From: Gracilibacillus sp. YIM 98692
Lineage (GTDB): Bacteria; Bacillota; Bacilli; Bacillales; Amphibacillaceae
Direction: 5' to 3'
DNA length: 64,000 nucleotides
NCBI RefSeq assembly: GCF_010993965.1
Contig: NZ_WIXM01000008.1
Location: 58,221 to 122,220 of the forward strand
This document shows positions 37,211 to 46,057 of the stretch, in pieces (the stretch's first letter is position 1; each line of letters opens with the position of its first letter). The translations under genes were made by a program, and so were the position numbers. Under the pieces are notes generated by a model that did no database searches, was not told the DNA's origin, and saw only the letters and a list, made by a program, of their open reading frames with translations.

Positions 37211-38998
37211 TTATTCGATAAATTGGAAACAGAATGCTATATGTATGAAATCTTGTTGTTGCAGTTCAAATTTTAGGAGTAAGAAAGGTTCGTCCTCCCC
37301 TTGATGATTTTTATACATTATTTCCTCTATCACAGGCGTTACTGTCTCTTTATCAAATACTATTCGTAATGTTGCACCCTCTCCAAAAAATGCGATGAAA
37401 TCTTCCTCTATTTTATATGGCATCGTCTCCATCACAAACTGCTCCACGATTTGTATAGGTTTATTAGTAAATTGAAATGTATCTTTCATGATCAGTTCTG
37501 GTTCTCCATCTTTACTCCAGTAGAATGTTCGTTTGAATTGTTTTAACGTTGGATCGTTATAAGCTTGATCAAGGTTTAAACTAAATGTTTCTGCCTTTTC
37601 TGACTCCTCCATTAATACCTCTGTTGCAGCATACTCCTTACCAGGGGGTTGGACAGCATGATTAATGATCGGGATTGAATGACCTCTTGCACTGTTGCAT
37701 ATAAATTCATATCTTTTATCACTAAAATAATTTCTATTATACTGCCCCGCTCCTAAATCCCTCAAGAAAAGCTGATTTCCTCCAAATAAAATGAAATGAC
37801 CTACATCGTTATGGTTGTGAGGTTCATCGTTATGTCCTCCTTTTGCCGAGAAGGAAAACGGCTTATCCTTCCATCTTCTTCTTGATATAAAAATAGAAGA
37901 GTCTGCAAAGTAATTAGTAGTGGCAGACCAACCCTGTTCTTTTAACGTGGTGTCATACCATATTAACTCACGAAATGCAGGTGCCCATCTCCCGCAATGA
38001 TCAATGATCTCCTCTTGAGCAATAGAGACTCTCGGCACTTGTACTTCGGAGAAATATTTTTGAAGACGGTGTGTAAAACCTAACATAGGTTTTACTCTAT
38101 TAGACGGGGCATCAGAATAATGAATGACCACATCATCTGCTAGAAAAATTCTTTGCTGAAATAAGGCAATTTGTTTTACTTTATCTTGGTTTAAGAGGTT
38201 GACTTGTTCATTGGAAGTTACCGCTAAAAGATCTGAAAAATACACAAAATAACCGAATCCGTATTGCCAATAGCCATATCCCTCTGTACAAGCTCCATCC
38301 GCTTCAAACCCCTGTAAATAGTACTTTAACGCATGAAAAACACGTGTCAGAATCTCCTCTTGACGATCCTTATCCTCTTCAATATATAGGCATGCCATAC
38401 CAATCGAACCAGCGCATACTGCAGACCAATTATGTGTTGCTGTCTCCCAATGAAAAGGTCCATTTTTTAAAAAATTGGTTAAGACTCTTCGATCTACTTC
38501 TATCTTCACCTTGTCTATTAAAAAAGGATCCATAAGATCTGCAAATAAATACGTCATTTCAGCCAAAGTGAATGCAGTTTCTGATGCAAATAAATCAACG
38601 GTATATGGAAGATATGAGCCTTTTTTATATTCTTCAAATGATTGTTCTTCTAATGATGGATTAATATGAGCTGGCAGGCACCACGTGAACTCATTACACA
38701 CTTGCCATATCTCTTCTTCTAATGCGCTTACATATTTTCGTTCATTCGGATAGAGGTAAGCTAACAAGCCAAATGTTGTTAATCGCTTTCTTCTTTCAAA
38801 ATAAACATCCTCATATCCTTGACGATCTCCATTTTTCCTAAATTGTCGATACAACTCAAATGATAAGTTCGGCTTCGACGACTCTTCCAAAAAAGCGTCT
38901 CCCATTTGCTCAATGTATTGCTTGATTCTTTCCATATGGGCATCTGCGTTTTTGCTCATAACATGGAACAAATTCCTTCTATTTATTTTAACATTCAA
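37211..38998 (-). CDS. Heparinase II/III-like polysaccharide lyase
   Basis: 595 aa without a signal peptide, so cytoplasmic. It has an alpha/alpha toroid domain (about 60-340; THNWSAVCAGSIGMACLYI, GACTEGYGYWQYGFGYFVY) followed by an antiparallel beta-sheet domain from about 370, with the catalytic-region HNDEPHNHNDVGHFILFGG. This is the heparinase II/III fold shared by PL8-like families PL12, PL15, PL17 and PL21. Such enzymes eliminate uronic-acid linkages. The cytoplasmic site suggests an exo-acting oligouronide lyase. Start TTG 38998 with AGGAGTGG. No transporter or other uronate gene is adjacent. Confidence 0.85.
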   Translation of the reverse strand: MNVKINRRNLFHVMSKNADAHMERIKQYIEQMGDAFLEESSKPNLSFELYRQFRKNGDRQGYEDVYFERRKRLTTFGLLAYLYPNERKYVSALEEEIWQVCNEFTWCLPAHINPSLEEQSFEEYKKGSYLPYTVDLFASETAFTLAEMTYLFADLMDPFLIDKVKIEVDRRVLTNFLKNGPFHWETATHNWSAVCAGSIGMACLYIEEDKDRQEEILTRVFHALKYYLQGFEADGACTEGYGYWQYGFGYFVYFSDLLAVTSNEQVNLLNQDKVKQIALFQQRIFLADDVVIHYSDAPSNRVKPMLGFTHRLQKYFSEVQVPRVSIAQEEIIDHCGRWAPAFRELIWYDTTLKEQGWSATTNYFADSSIFISRRRWKDKPFSFSAKGGHNDEPHNHNDVGHFILFGGNQLFLRDLGAGQYNRNYFSDKRYEFICNSARGHSIPIINHAVQPPGKEYAATEVLMEESEKAETFSLNLDQAYNDPTLKQFKRTFYWSKDGEPELIMKDTFQFTNKPIQIVEQFVMETMPYKIEEDFIAFFGEGATLRIVFDKETVTPVIEEIMYKNHQGEDEPFLLLKFELQQQDFIHIAFCFQFIE

Positions 38999-39235
38999 CT
39001 TCTACCCACTCCTATCCAACTTTCCAAGATAAATGTGTTTTATCCTATACGCTTTTAAATATAAAATCTTATACGATAACTAACATTTAAATAAATATAG
39101 TCTGCAATTTCCTTCTAAGATAGTTTTGATTCTAAACGGAATAATACATAATGACAAGCGCTTCATACATCTTAATCATCTTTTTTTAAATTCTAACAAC
39201 TTATAAAAGTCAAGGTCCATATCAAACGCTAATTA

Positions 39236-39273
39236 ATAAAAAACAGCCAAATCTGCTTCGATTTGACTGTTTC
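39236..39273 (-). terminator. Intrinsic terminator after the thioesterase operon
   Basis: Minus-strand AAACAGTCAAATC/GATTTGGCTGTTT 13-bp stem, one mismatch, then TTTATT. Confidence 0.88.
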
Positions 39274-39285
39274 TAGAGTGTTGAG

Positions 39286-39657
39286 TTAACGGACTACAGC
39301 TGGTCCTGCCAACATCTCAGGTTGTTCCCCTAATATTAATTTACAAATATAATCATAGCTAACATGTTTATGACTTTCTAAGAGCCGCTTGACAGCATCA
39401 AAATCTCGGTCGTATTTCAGTTTATTTATTTCTTGTTCATAGATCGTTAATACATAACTATCCTGATCCGTGGGACTGAAGTTACTAGGGTCGTCACCAT
39501 TTAACAAGCAACCCATGTATTGAAATCCATATTGTAACTGTCTCGTTAATTGAATGGCATGGATAAATTTTTGATATGATATAGGGTTTTCTGATTTTAA
39601 TTGGTTAATGGCATGTTTCGCCTGATACAACTCTTGTATATTAGTTGAAATAATCAT
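39286..39657 (-). CDS. Hypothetical protein, 123 aa
   Basis: No family recognised. Predominantly helical and soluble, with ELYQAKHAINQLKSENPISY, LTRQLQYGFQYMGCLL and KLKYDRDFDAVKRLLES segments. The start is ATG 39657, with AAAAGGAG 7 nt upstream. It follows the thioesterase gene by 20 bp and shares its terminator, so the two are co-transcribed. Confidence 0.7.
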   Translation of the reverse strand: MIISTNIQELYQAKHAINQLKSENPISYQKFIHAIQLTRQLQYGFQYMGCLLNGDDPSNFSPTDQDSYVLTIYEQEINKLKYDRDFDAVKRLLESHKHVSYDYICKLILGEQPEMLAGPAVVR

Positions 39658-39677
39658 GATATCGCTCCTTTTAAATA

Positions 39678-40193
39678 TTAATCCCAAGGTTTACTTAAAG
39701 AAAGCTTTGATTTAAGGTCAATATTTTGCTCCCTTTTTACATTACGAATTTTAATCCTTTCTCCACCTGTTTCATGCAAATACTTTTCTTCGTCTGATTC
39801 AGGTAACACGACTGGAACTTTCACTGGCCGTTTATCAGCTCCTAATGCAACAAAGGTAAAAAATGCAGTAGCAGCAAACCTTCTATCACCAGTTTCCAAA
39901 TCTTCTGCAATAACTTTACAAAAAATTTCCATAGAACTTTTTCCTGTATAAGTAACAAAGGACTCAATACATACAGAATCACTTTGGCGAATAGGCTCAA
40001 GAAAATGAACAGAATCTGTTGAGGCTGTGACACATTCTTTTATTCGAGAATGCCTTCTAGCGGAAAGTGTCGCACACGCATCCATTTTCTTCATTAATAC
40101 ACCACCAAATAATGAATGGTAATTATTTAAATCGTTTATTAATACTTGATCGGTTTGTACAACACGAGTATCTTTCATTTTTTTTGCTTCCAT
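39678..40193 (-). CDS. Acyl-CoA thioesterase (hotdog fold, YkhA/YciA type)
   Basis: 171 aa, BFIT/BACH-type hotdog hydrolase. LINDLNNYHSLFGGVLMKKMDACATLSARRHS contains the Asn-His-Phe-Gly-Gly active site loop; CVTASTDSVHFLEPIRQSD is the second hallmark. It hydrolyses acyl-CoA thioesters in the cytoplasm; chain length is not readable from sequence. Start ATG with AGGAGTGACC. Confidence 0.9.
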   Translation of the reverse strand: MEAKKMKDTRVVQTDQVLINDLNNYHSLFGGVLMKKMDACATLSARRHSRIKECVTASTDSVHFLEPIRQSDSVCIESFVTYTGKSSMEIFCKVIAEDLETGDRRFAATAFFTFVALGADKRPVKVPVVLPESDEEKYLHETGGERIKIRNVKREQNIDLKSKLSLSKPWD

Positions 40194-40370
40194 ATGAGGT
40201 CACTCCTATTATTTACATATAGTAATGTCTTAAATTGCTTACAATTTCATTATAATCCTCGCTATCTTCACAAGTACAATACCGATCCATTATCCTCTTC
40301 ATAACAAAAATACATGGAAGCGAACACAAAGAAAACTCGGTGATTGCTGAGCCTTTGGCGACAGCAGAGC

Positions 40371-40400
40371 CGTAGTTGCACTTATCTATCTTCCTAATCG
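40371..40400. repeat. Short dispersed repeat C, copy 1
   Basis: CGTAGTTGCACTTATCTATC continuing through TTCCTAATCG; the same sequence with one base deleted occurs at 53972-54000. The remainder of 40194-40479 has no gene but GC-rich repeat remnants. Confidence 0.6.
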
Positions 40401-40479
40401 TGGCATCTACGTCGAATTCACTTCATCGGTAACACGATATAAATTCTCATTTTCCTCACAGGAATAGCTGATAAAGCAA

Positions 40480-40530
40480 AAAATGGGCAAAATTCAGGTG
40501 GTGAGTTAGGAACTACCTGAATTTTGCCCA
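40480..40530 (-). terminator. Intrinsic terminator of the lysR-type gene
   Basis: Perfect 15-bp stem GGGCAAAATTCAGGT/ACCTGAATTTTGCCC, then ATTTTTT on the minus strand, directly at the stop codon. Confidence 0.93.
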
Positions 40531-40531
40531 T

Positions 40532-41422
40532 TTAGGAGCTGCTATGTAGCAATTTTTCTTTTGCAAAAGCTATAAATTTTTTATTTGTTTGTGATAAATA
40601 AGAGTCTTTTTTCCATATAAAAGCAAGGTTCCATTCTATAACAGGGTGTACGACGGGAACTGTTGTGATCTTACTCGTTAATTCCTTGCTCGTACTTTCC
40701 GGCAAAAGGGTTACTCCAACATTAGATGCTACCATTTCTTCGATAAAATCTAATTGTGACGTCTCTGATATAATCTTAGGATGAAAACCTATTTCCTTGC
40801 ATGCATTCATAATCCGGTTTCGTAATTCAAAATCTTGATTAAACATTATAAAAGATTGATCTTTTAACTCTTTTAGCGATATTTGTTTCTTTCCTGCAAA
40901 TGGGTGACTAGTTGGCACAACAAGTGTCAGCGTTTCTTTTACGAATGTATAATAATCGAACATGTTCTGGCTATTAGTTAGCACAACGACACCACAATCA
41001 AGACTTCCATTAGAGATTTTCTCTTCTACTATTCTTGATCCATTTTCTTCTAACTGAAAAGTGACAGCTGGATATTCCCGATGAAAAGCTGCAATCAGTT
41101 CTGAAAAAAAGAACGAATTAACAACTGTTGGAAGTCCTATACGTATATGACCTGTCTTTAATGTTTGGAGTTGTTCCAATTCCATTTCTAAGCTTTCGAT
41201 TTGCTCTGTAATAATAGATGCATATTTATATAATACTTCACCAGCGTCAGTTAAAAGTATTTTTTTTCGAGAGCGAATAAATAATGAAACACCCAATTCA
41301 TCTTCTAAAGACTTAATAATTCTACTCAGGGCAGGTTGAGTAATATATAAATTATCTGCTGCTTGCGTGAAATTTGTTGTATTCGTTACTTCAATAAAAT
41401 ACTGCAAATGTTTAATATCCAC
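40532..41422 (-). CDS. LysR-family transcriptional regulator (CidR/YwbI-like)
   Basis: 296 aa. N-terminal winged helix with DIKHLQYFIEVTNTTNFTQA, QPALSRIIKSLEDELGVSLF and LLTDAGEVLYKYA; C-terminal LysR effector domain from about residue 90 (GHIRIGLPTV). GTG start at 41422, with AGGAG 8 nt ahead. Its neighbours face the same way, so the usual divergent target is missing; the gene regulated is unknown. Confidence 0.88.
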   Translation of the reverse strand: MDIKHLQYFIEVTNTTNFTQAADNLYITQPALSRIIKSLEDELGVSLFIRSRKKILLTDAGEVLYKYASIITEQIESLEMELEQLQTLKTGHIRIGLPTVVNSFFFSELIAAFHREYPAVTFQLEENGSRIVEEKISNGSLDCGVVVLTNSQNMFDYYTFVKETLTLVVPTSHPFAGKKQISLKELKDQSFIMFNQDFELRNRIMNACKEIGFHPKIISETSQLDFIEEMVASNVGVTLLPESTSKELTSKITTVPVVHPVIEWNLAFIWKKDSYLSQTNKKFIAFAKEKLLHSSS

Positions 41423-41497
41423 CAGCAAGCTCCTTTCGTTGTCTTTATATGTAATTTTAATATTAAACTAATTTAGACAACGATTAAATGTAAATGA

Positions 41498-42970
41498 TTA
41501 GTCCAGCCAACTAGTCACCTCGTCTAAAACGTATTTAAAGTTTTCACGTCCCTTATTCACTAGGTTATAACGAGCTTGTTCAAATTTTCCTTCTAACATT
41601 AATTCAGCATTTACATCTTTTATTTCACTAAAATGATCCCAAGCCTGTTCAAATTGATCTAAATAAACTTGATCCTGTTGAGATAAGGAAATTTCCCTCA
41701 TATTTTTTATACTTTCACGAAGTTGTTGTTCTGCTTTTTCTTTTTTGTCATTCCAATTTAATATTTCTTGATGATCTTCTGATTGAATCATGTTCATCAT
41801 AATACCGCGAACTGTTAAAGCTTGCTCTAACAGCATTTCAATTTTATTTTGATGAGTGTGAGTACTACTCGCATCAGGGAGTTTAAATTGAGAAACGACA
41901 GCTGATAACGTATTCGTATACTCTACTGTTTCCTGTATAGATTGGTTCATTCCATCTATATTCGTTTGTTGCTCATTGACAGACGTTAAAATGGCATCAC
42001 TCCCAGCAGAAATTTCTTCTATAATAGCTGTCGTATGATTGAGTGAATCGGTAATTTTTTCCGTGCTTTCTGATAATTTAACTCCTTCATTATTTGTACG
42101 TTTTATCTGTGATTGAATTTGTGTTAATTCTTCTTCCACTACATCAAATGCTTTGTTAGAATTTGAAATACTATCAGACCCTTTTTGCACCAATTCTAAA
42201 ACAGCATTCGTCCTATTAGATGTGTGATTAATTTCATCTAATAGACTAGATACCAGTGCTTCAATTTTTTCTGTCGCCTGTTTGGATTGTGAAGCTAACT
42301 TTCCAACTTCACCCGCTACAACAGAGAAACCTTTACCATGCTCTCCTGCCCTGGCTGCTTCAATGTTTGCGTTCAATGCTAGTAAATTTGTCTGTTCTGC
42401 GATATCTCTTATCACATTGGAAATAGTTGAAATCTCTTGAGATGCATCTAATAACTGATTCATCCCGATTTCATTATTTTTACTTTCGCTTTCTAACTTA
42501 CTCATCATATCAACGGATTCCTTTACAGAATCACGTCCATTATGAACAGCCGCCTTCACAGATTGACTGGAACTCATAATATTGTCATTTTGATCGACTA
42601 ATTCTTCCGCAAATTGATGGATACCGTTCATTTCTTCTGCAATCAACGTAGATTCTTCTGCCGAATGTTGAATCCCTTGTGTTAACTCATTCAATGTTTC
42701 GTTGATAGAATGAATAGAATAGGTGATATTTTGTGATTTATCAGATATAACAAGAACACGATCATGAACCTTTGTCGATGATTTACTCACCATATTGATT
42801 AGATTTTTTAATCCAGCGATTGTCTTTCGTATCATCCCATTAGTTGAATGATTATCATTAGAAGAAGCTACATTCGATAATCGAATACTTAAATCCCCTT
42901 CGGCTACCTTTGATAATATAAACTGAACATCCTGCTTATTCCTCTTCTTAGTAAATAATCTATTGACCAC
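41498..42970 (-). CDS. Soluble methyl-accepting chemotaxis-type protein
   Basis: About 490 aa. The hairpin tip is canonical: [41 protein letters not shown]-like stretch ([15 protein letters not shown], about 18-65) precedes the long signalling coiled coil (about 70-360). No membrane helix or periplasmic sensor exists. A separate helical segment of 120 residues follows the signalling domain (about 370-490: [31 protein letters not shown]). This resembles half of a four-helix-bundle sensor placed at the C-terminus. The start is ambiguous: GTG 42970 fits a GAGGAG site; ATG 42988 is the longer option. Confidence 0.85.
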   Translation of the reverse strand: MVNRLFTKKRNKQDVQFILSKVAEGDLSIRLSNVASSNDNHSTNGMIRKTIAGLKNLINMVSKSSTKVHDRVLVISDKSQNITYSIHSINETLNELTQGIQHSAEESTLIAEEMNGIHQFAEELVDQNDNIMSSSQSVKAAVHNGRDSVKESVDMMSKLESESKNNEIGMNQLLDASQEISTISNVIRDIAEQTNLLALNANIEAARAGEHGKGFSVVAGEVGKLASQSKQATEKIEALVSSLLDEINHTSNRTNAVLELVQKGSDSISNSNKAFDVVEEELTQIQSQIKRTNNEGVKLSESTEKITDSLNHTTAIIEEISAGSDAILTSVNEQQTNIDGMNQSIQETVEYTNTLSAVVSQFKLPDASSTHTHQNKIEMLLEQALTVRGIMMNMIQSEDHQEILNWNDKKEKAEQQLRESIKNMREISLSQQDQVYLDQFEQAWDHFSEIKDVNAELMLEGKFEQARYNLVNKGRENFKYVLDEVTSWLD

Positions 42971-43153
42971 TAGCCCCACGCTCCTCATATATCTAAATCA
43001 GTCTATCTTGTATAAAATATGACATATTACCTGGTAAATATGACTCATTATCATTATAAATGTTTAGACATGGAAATCTATGTTTTCGTTATATTAGCTA
43101 ACATAAACAGCTAAAATTAAAAAAGTAACGTGAGGCTTTCATCATAAAAAGAT

Positions 43154-44116
43154 CTACAACTTATCGACAAATTGCTGGTATGAATGGTCTACTTGATTCG
43201 GCAAATGTTCATGATCAAATTCATGGTAAATGAGCATATTTTTAGTAGATCTAATCTTATTATAGACAGCAAATTGTGTGGATGGGGGACACATGACATC
43301 ACGCATCGCTATTACCCATTCCACACTTGCTTGGATTCGATCTGCTAAATGTTGAATATCAATGTAGCCCAACTTCATAAAAATTTTCTGATGGTTTTGA
43401 TGAGTTGGATCAAAACAACGGAAAAAATATCGAATCTCTTTATATGCCGTGTTATGGATATCCATATGCCATACTCGCTCATAGTCAGATAAAAACGGAT
43501 ATACAGCATATACATGTTTAATAGAAGGCTCTAATGCAGCGCATGCTATCGCTAATGCTCCACCCTGTGATTGACCATATACTCCGATTCTATCAGGATC
43601 TACTCCTTCTATAGTTTTTAAAATTCTCACCGTTTGTACTGTATCCAAAAATACCTGCCGATAATATAAAGAATCCGCATTTTTATCATCTAATCCTCGT
43701 ATAATATGTCCACGTACCGTTGTGCCAGTGGTTAATAAATTATCTTCCGATAAACCGCCCTGTCCCCTGCAATCCAGTGCTATAACAGTAATTCCTTGTG
43801 CAGCATAAGCGAGTTTATCTAACCAATCACCACTATTTACCGTATATCCATGAAACATGACTACCGCTTGGCCTGTAGCTATGTGAGGAGAAGGCTTAAC
43901 TAACTTTGCATGTACTTTCGCACCTCCTACCCCTTTAAAATATAAATGATAACAGGTGGCATATGCTGGCGAGAAAACTGCCTTTTTCAACTTATATTCT
44001 AGTGACTGCTTCTCCAATTCGTCTAATGCTCGGTCCCAGTAAGTATCAAAATCATTAGGCTTTGGATTGATCCCTTTATATGACTTTAATTCCTTGAATG
44101 ACATGTCTACATGCAT
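43154..44116 (-). CDS. CE7-family acetyl esterase (cephalosporin C deacetylase/acetylxylan esterase)
   Basis: 320 aa, alpha/beta hydrolase of the AXE1 family, usual length 315-330. CRGQGG (116-121), nucleophile Ser183 in GQSQGGAL, Asp in MRDVMCPP and a terminal His (HEFDHEHL) complete the expected machinery. These cytoplasmic hexameric enzymes remove acetyl groups from imported xylo-oligosaccharides and other small esters. Start ATG with AGGGGGAAA. No xylan genes are adjacent; monocistronic. Confidence 0.92.
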   Translation of the reverse strand: MHVDMSFKELKSYKGINPKPNDFDTYWDRALDELEKQSLEYKLKKAVFSPAYATCYHLYFKGVGGAKVHAKLVKPSPHIATGQAVVMFHGYTVNSGDWLDKLAYAAQGITVIALDCRGQGGLSEDNLLTTGTTVRGHIIRGLDDKNADSLYYRQVFLDTVQTVRILKTIEGVDPDRIGVYGQSQGGALAIACAALEPSIKHVYAVYPFLSDYERVWHMDIHNTAYKEIRYFFRCFDPTHQNHQKIFMKLGYIDIQHLADRIQASVEWVIAMRDVMCPPSTQFAVYNKIRSTKNMLIYHEFDHEHLPNQVDHSYQQFVDKL

Positions 44117-44226
44117 GCTTATTTCCCCCTATCTGCCCAAAAAATGTTAAAATCTATTAGTAAGTATTCTTACCGTATTATACCATCAAACATGAAAGCA
44201 TATATTGGAAAAAGGAGAGGTGAATT

Positions 44227-44664
44227 GTGTCAGAAGTAGATAATTATATCGAAAATGTAGATAAAAAATGGAAAGATTCTTTTATTTCACTCAAAAAGGT
44301 CATCGATGAACATATTCCTTCAGGCTTTCAACTAGAAATGCAATATGGCATGCCTTCTTATGTCGTGCCACTAGCTACTTTCCCAAATGGATACCATTGC
44401 AAAGAAGATACCCCGTTGCCTTTTATCAGTATTGCTGCACAAAAGAAACATATTGCCTTATATCATATGGGGATCTATGCTGATAAAGAATTGCTTGATT
44501 GGTTTCAAAAGGAATACCCAAAGCATATGACGACAAAATTAAATATGGGAAAAAGCTGTATTCGATTTACAAACCGTAAGAAAATACCATTTGAACTAAT
44601 TGGCGAACTAGTTTCCAAAATGTCAGTTGAGGAGTGGGTTGATAGGTATCAAGCTAAATTATGA
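44227..44664 (+). CDS. DUF1801 domain protein
   Basis: 145 aa. DUF1801/YdhG-like fold (PF08818), recognised from LEMQYGMPSYVVP, PFISIAAQKKHIALYHMGIY and LNMGKSCIRFTNRKKIP. These small soluble proteins, related in fold to the frataxin-like YdhG group, have no settled function. GTG start with AAAGGAGAGG. Confidence 0.85.
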   Translation: MSEVDNYIENVDKKWKDSFISLKKVIDEHIPSGFQLEMQYGMPSYVVPLATFPNGYHCKEDTPLPFISIAAQKKHIALYHMGIYADKELLDWFQKEYPKHMTTKLNMGKSCIRFTNRKKIPFELIGELVSKMSVEEWVDRYQAKL

Positions 44665-44701
44665 TTAAACACCTCTCAATAAATCCATTATGAACTATTA
44701 C

Positions 44702-44734
44702 AAAACTCGGATGGTATATGACCACCCGAGTTTT
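44702..44734. terminator. Bidirectional terminator
   Basis: AAAACTCGG/CCGAGTTTT stem between convergent genes; short T tracts on both sides. Confidence 0.75.
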
Positions 44735-44747
44735 GAACATGATTTTT

Positions 44748-45239
44748 TTATTTTTTTTCGATGTGAAATAGAACATCTTGTCCTGCAGCTGCTTGTTGCT
44801 CGGAGATTTTGCTAGTTGCAGAGAAGTCATCACCGTTCAGTAAAATGATTGGTGTAATGGTTTTGTAGCCTTTTTCGGATACAGCATCCAAATCAAATGC
44901 AGCTAACGCATCTCCTTTTTTTACCTTTTGGCCGTTATCTACTTTAATGTCAAATCCGTCCCCATCTAACTGGACCGTTTCTAACCCCATATGGATTAGT
45001 ATTTCTGCACCGCCATCTGTCCGCATACTAATCGCATGCTTTGTTTTGAACACATCGACTACTTCTCCATCAATGGGAGATACGACTTCATTGCAAGACG
45101 GTTCGATCGCAATCCCATCTCCCATCATTTTTTGAGAGAATACTTGGTCCGGTACTTCCTCTAACGGGACAATTTTTCCTGTTAATGGTGCTACTAAATC
45201 TGTATTTACTTCTTTTTTCTTAAACAATTTTTTAAACAT
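44748..45239 (-). CDS. crr: PTS glucose-family EIIA component
   Basis: 163 aa, stand-alone EIIA of the glucose superfamily (PF00358). His83 in LIHMGLETVQL is the phosphorylation site and His68 its partner, the same positions as in B. subtilis. It carries phosphate from HPr to the EIIB domain. Last gene of the EIIBC-EEP-EIIA operon; ATG start with GGAGGG. It serves the neighbouring EIIBC, which lacks its own A domain. Confidence 0.94.
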   Translation of the reverse strand: MFKKLFKKKEVNTDLVAPLTGKIVPLEEVPDQVFSQKMMGDGIAIEPSCNEVVSPIDGEVVDVFKTKHAISMRTDGGAEILIHMGLETVQLDGDGFDIKVDNGQKVKKGDALAAFDLDAVSEKGYKTITPIILLNGDDFSATSKISEQQAAAGQDVLFHIEKK

Positions 45240-45257
45240 AACCGCTTTCCCTCCATG

Positions 45258-46055
45258 TCATGACTTACTGTCTATTATTACTTCTACCCCATAATGATCT
45301 GAAATAATCGCTTTATTCCGACCATTAAAGATAACATTCGACAATCTTACACCATTTTCGCAGTTTGTGAAAATAAAATCAATCCGTTTATCTGATTTGT
45401 TGGTTTCCCATCCCGCAATATTACCAGAAACGGTAGTACCTTCATCCTTCTCTTCAGCTAAAGTATATGTATCGTGCCAGCCATTGCTTGTCAAATAATC
45501 GTATCCTTCTGCTCGTTTTTGCGCTTCATTATTAAAATCCCCCATTAAAAAGACATGGTGATCCTTGTTCACTGCATGCATTAACTGATCCATCTGGTAC
45601 TTTGCAGGTTCCTCTTCATCATGCCACCAGCCGAGGTGACAAGAAAAGAAAGAATAGAACTTATCTTGAATCAAAATATCTGCTTGTAAACCAATTCTTG
45701 TTTTCCAAAATCGCACATCATTAGATTTCGTTAAAACATGTGTTTTGATTTGTTCTATTGGGTGTTTCGTAATAATAGCAATTCCTTCCTCATACACATC
45801 AAAAGCCATATGAGCACAGTCCCAAAAAAATTGATATTGTTTGGAACCTAACTCATGCAGTTTTTCCACTACAACAGCAGCATAGTTGCCTTCTTTTATA
45901 GGTTTATGCATGATAGGAGCATCCTCTTTTTGGCTGACCTCTTGTAGTGCAATAACATCATATTGATTTTCATGTATTGTATTTGCTAAAGTTTGTATTT
46001 TTTCCATTTGATTATCTTCTTGCCATGAATGACAATTAATCGTTAACAATTTCAT
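45258..46055 (-). CDS. Endonuclease/exonuclease/phosphatase (EEP) family protein in a PTS operon
   Basis: 265 aa, metal-dependent EEP fold. Signatures: LTINCHSWQ, DVIALQEVSQ (metal Glu), SCHLGWWHDEEEP, FLMGDFNNEA (Asp and Asn), and SDHYGVEVII (catalytic His). Members include sphingomyelinases, DNases and sugar-phosphate phosphatases; which applies is not visible. No signal peptide. It is placed between EIIBC (2-bp gap) and EIIA (18-bp gap), so a role in phosphosugar turnover is an inference. Confidence 0.85.
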   Translation of the reverse strand: MKLLTINCHSWQEDNQMEKIQTLANTIHENQYDVIALQEVSQKEDAPIMHKPIKEGNYAAVVVEKLHELGSKQYQFFWDCAHMAFDVYEEGIAIITKHPIEQIKTHVLTKSNDVRFWKTRIGLQADILIQDKFYSFFSCHLGWWHDEEEPAKYQMDQLMHAVNKDHHVFLMGDFNNEAQKRAEGYDYLTSNGWHDTYTLAEEKDEGTTVSGNIAGWETNKSDKRIDFIFTNCENGVRLSNVIFNGRNKAIISDHYGVEVIIDSKS

Positions 46056-46057
46056 TC

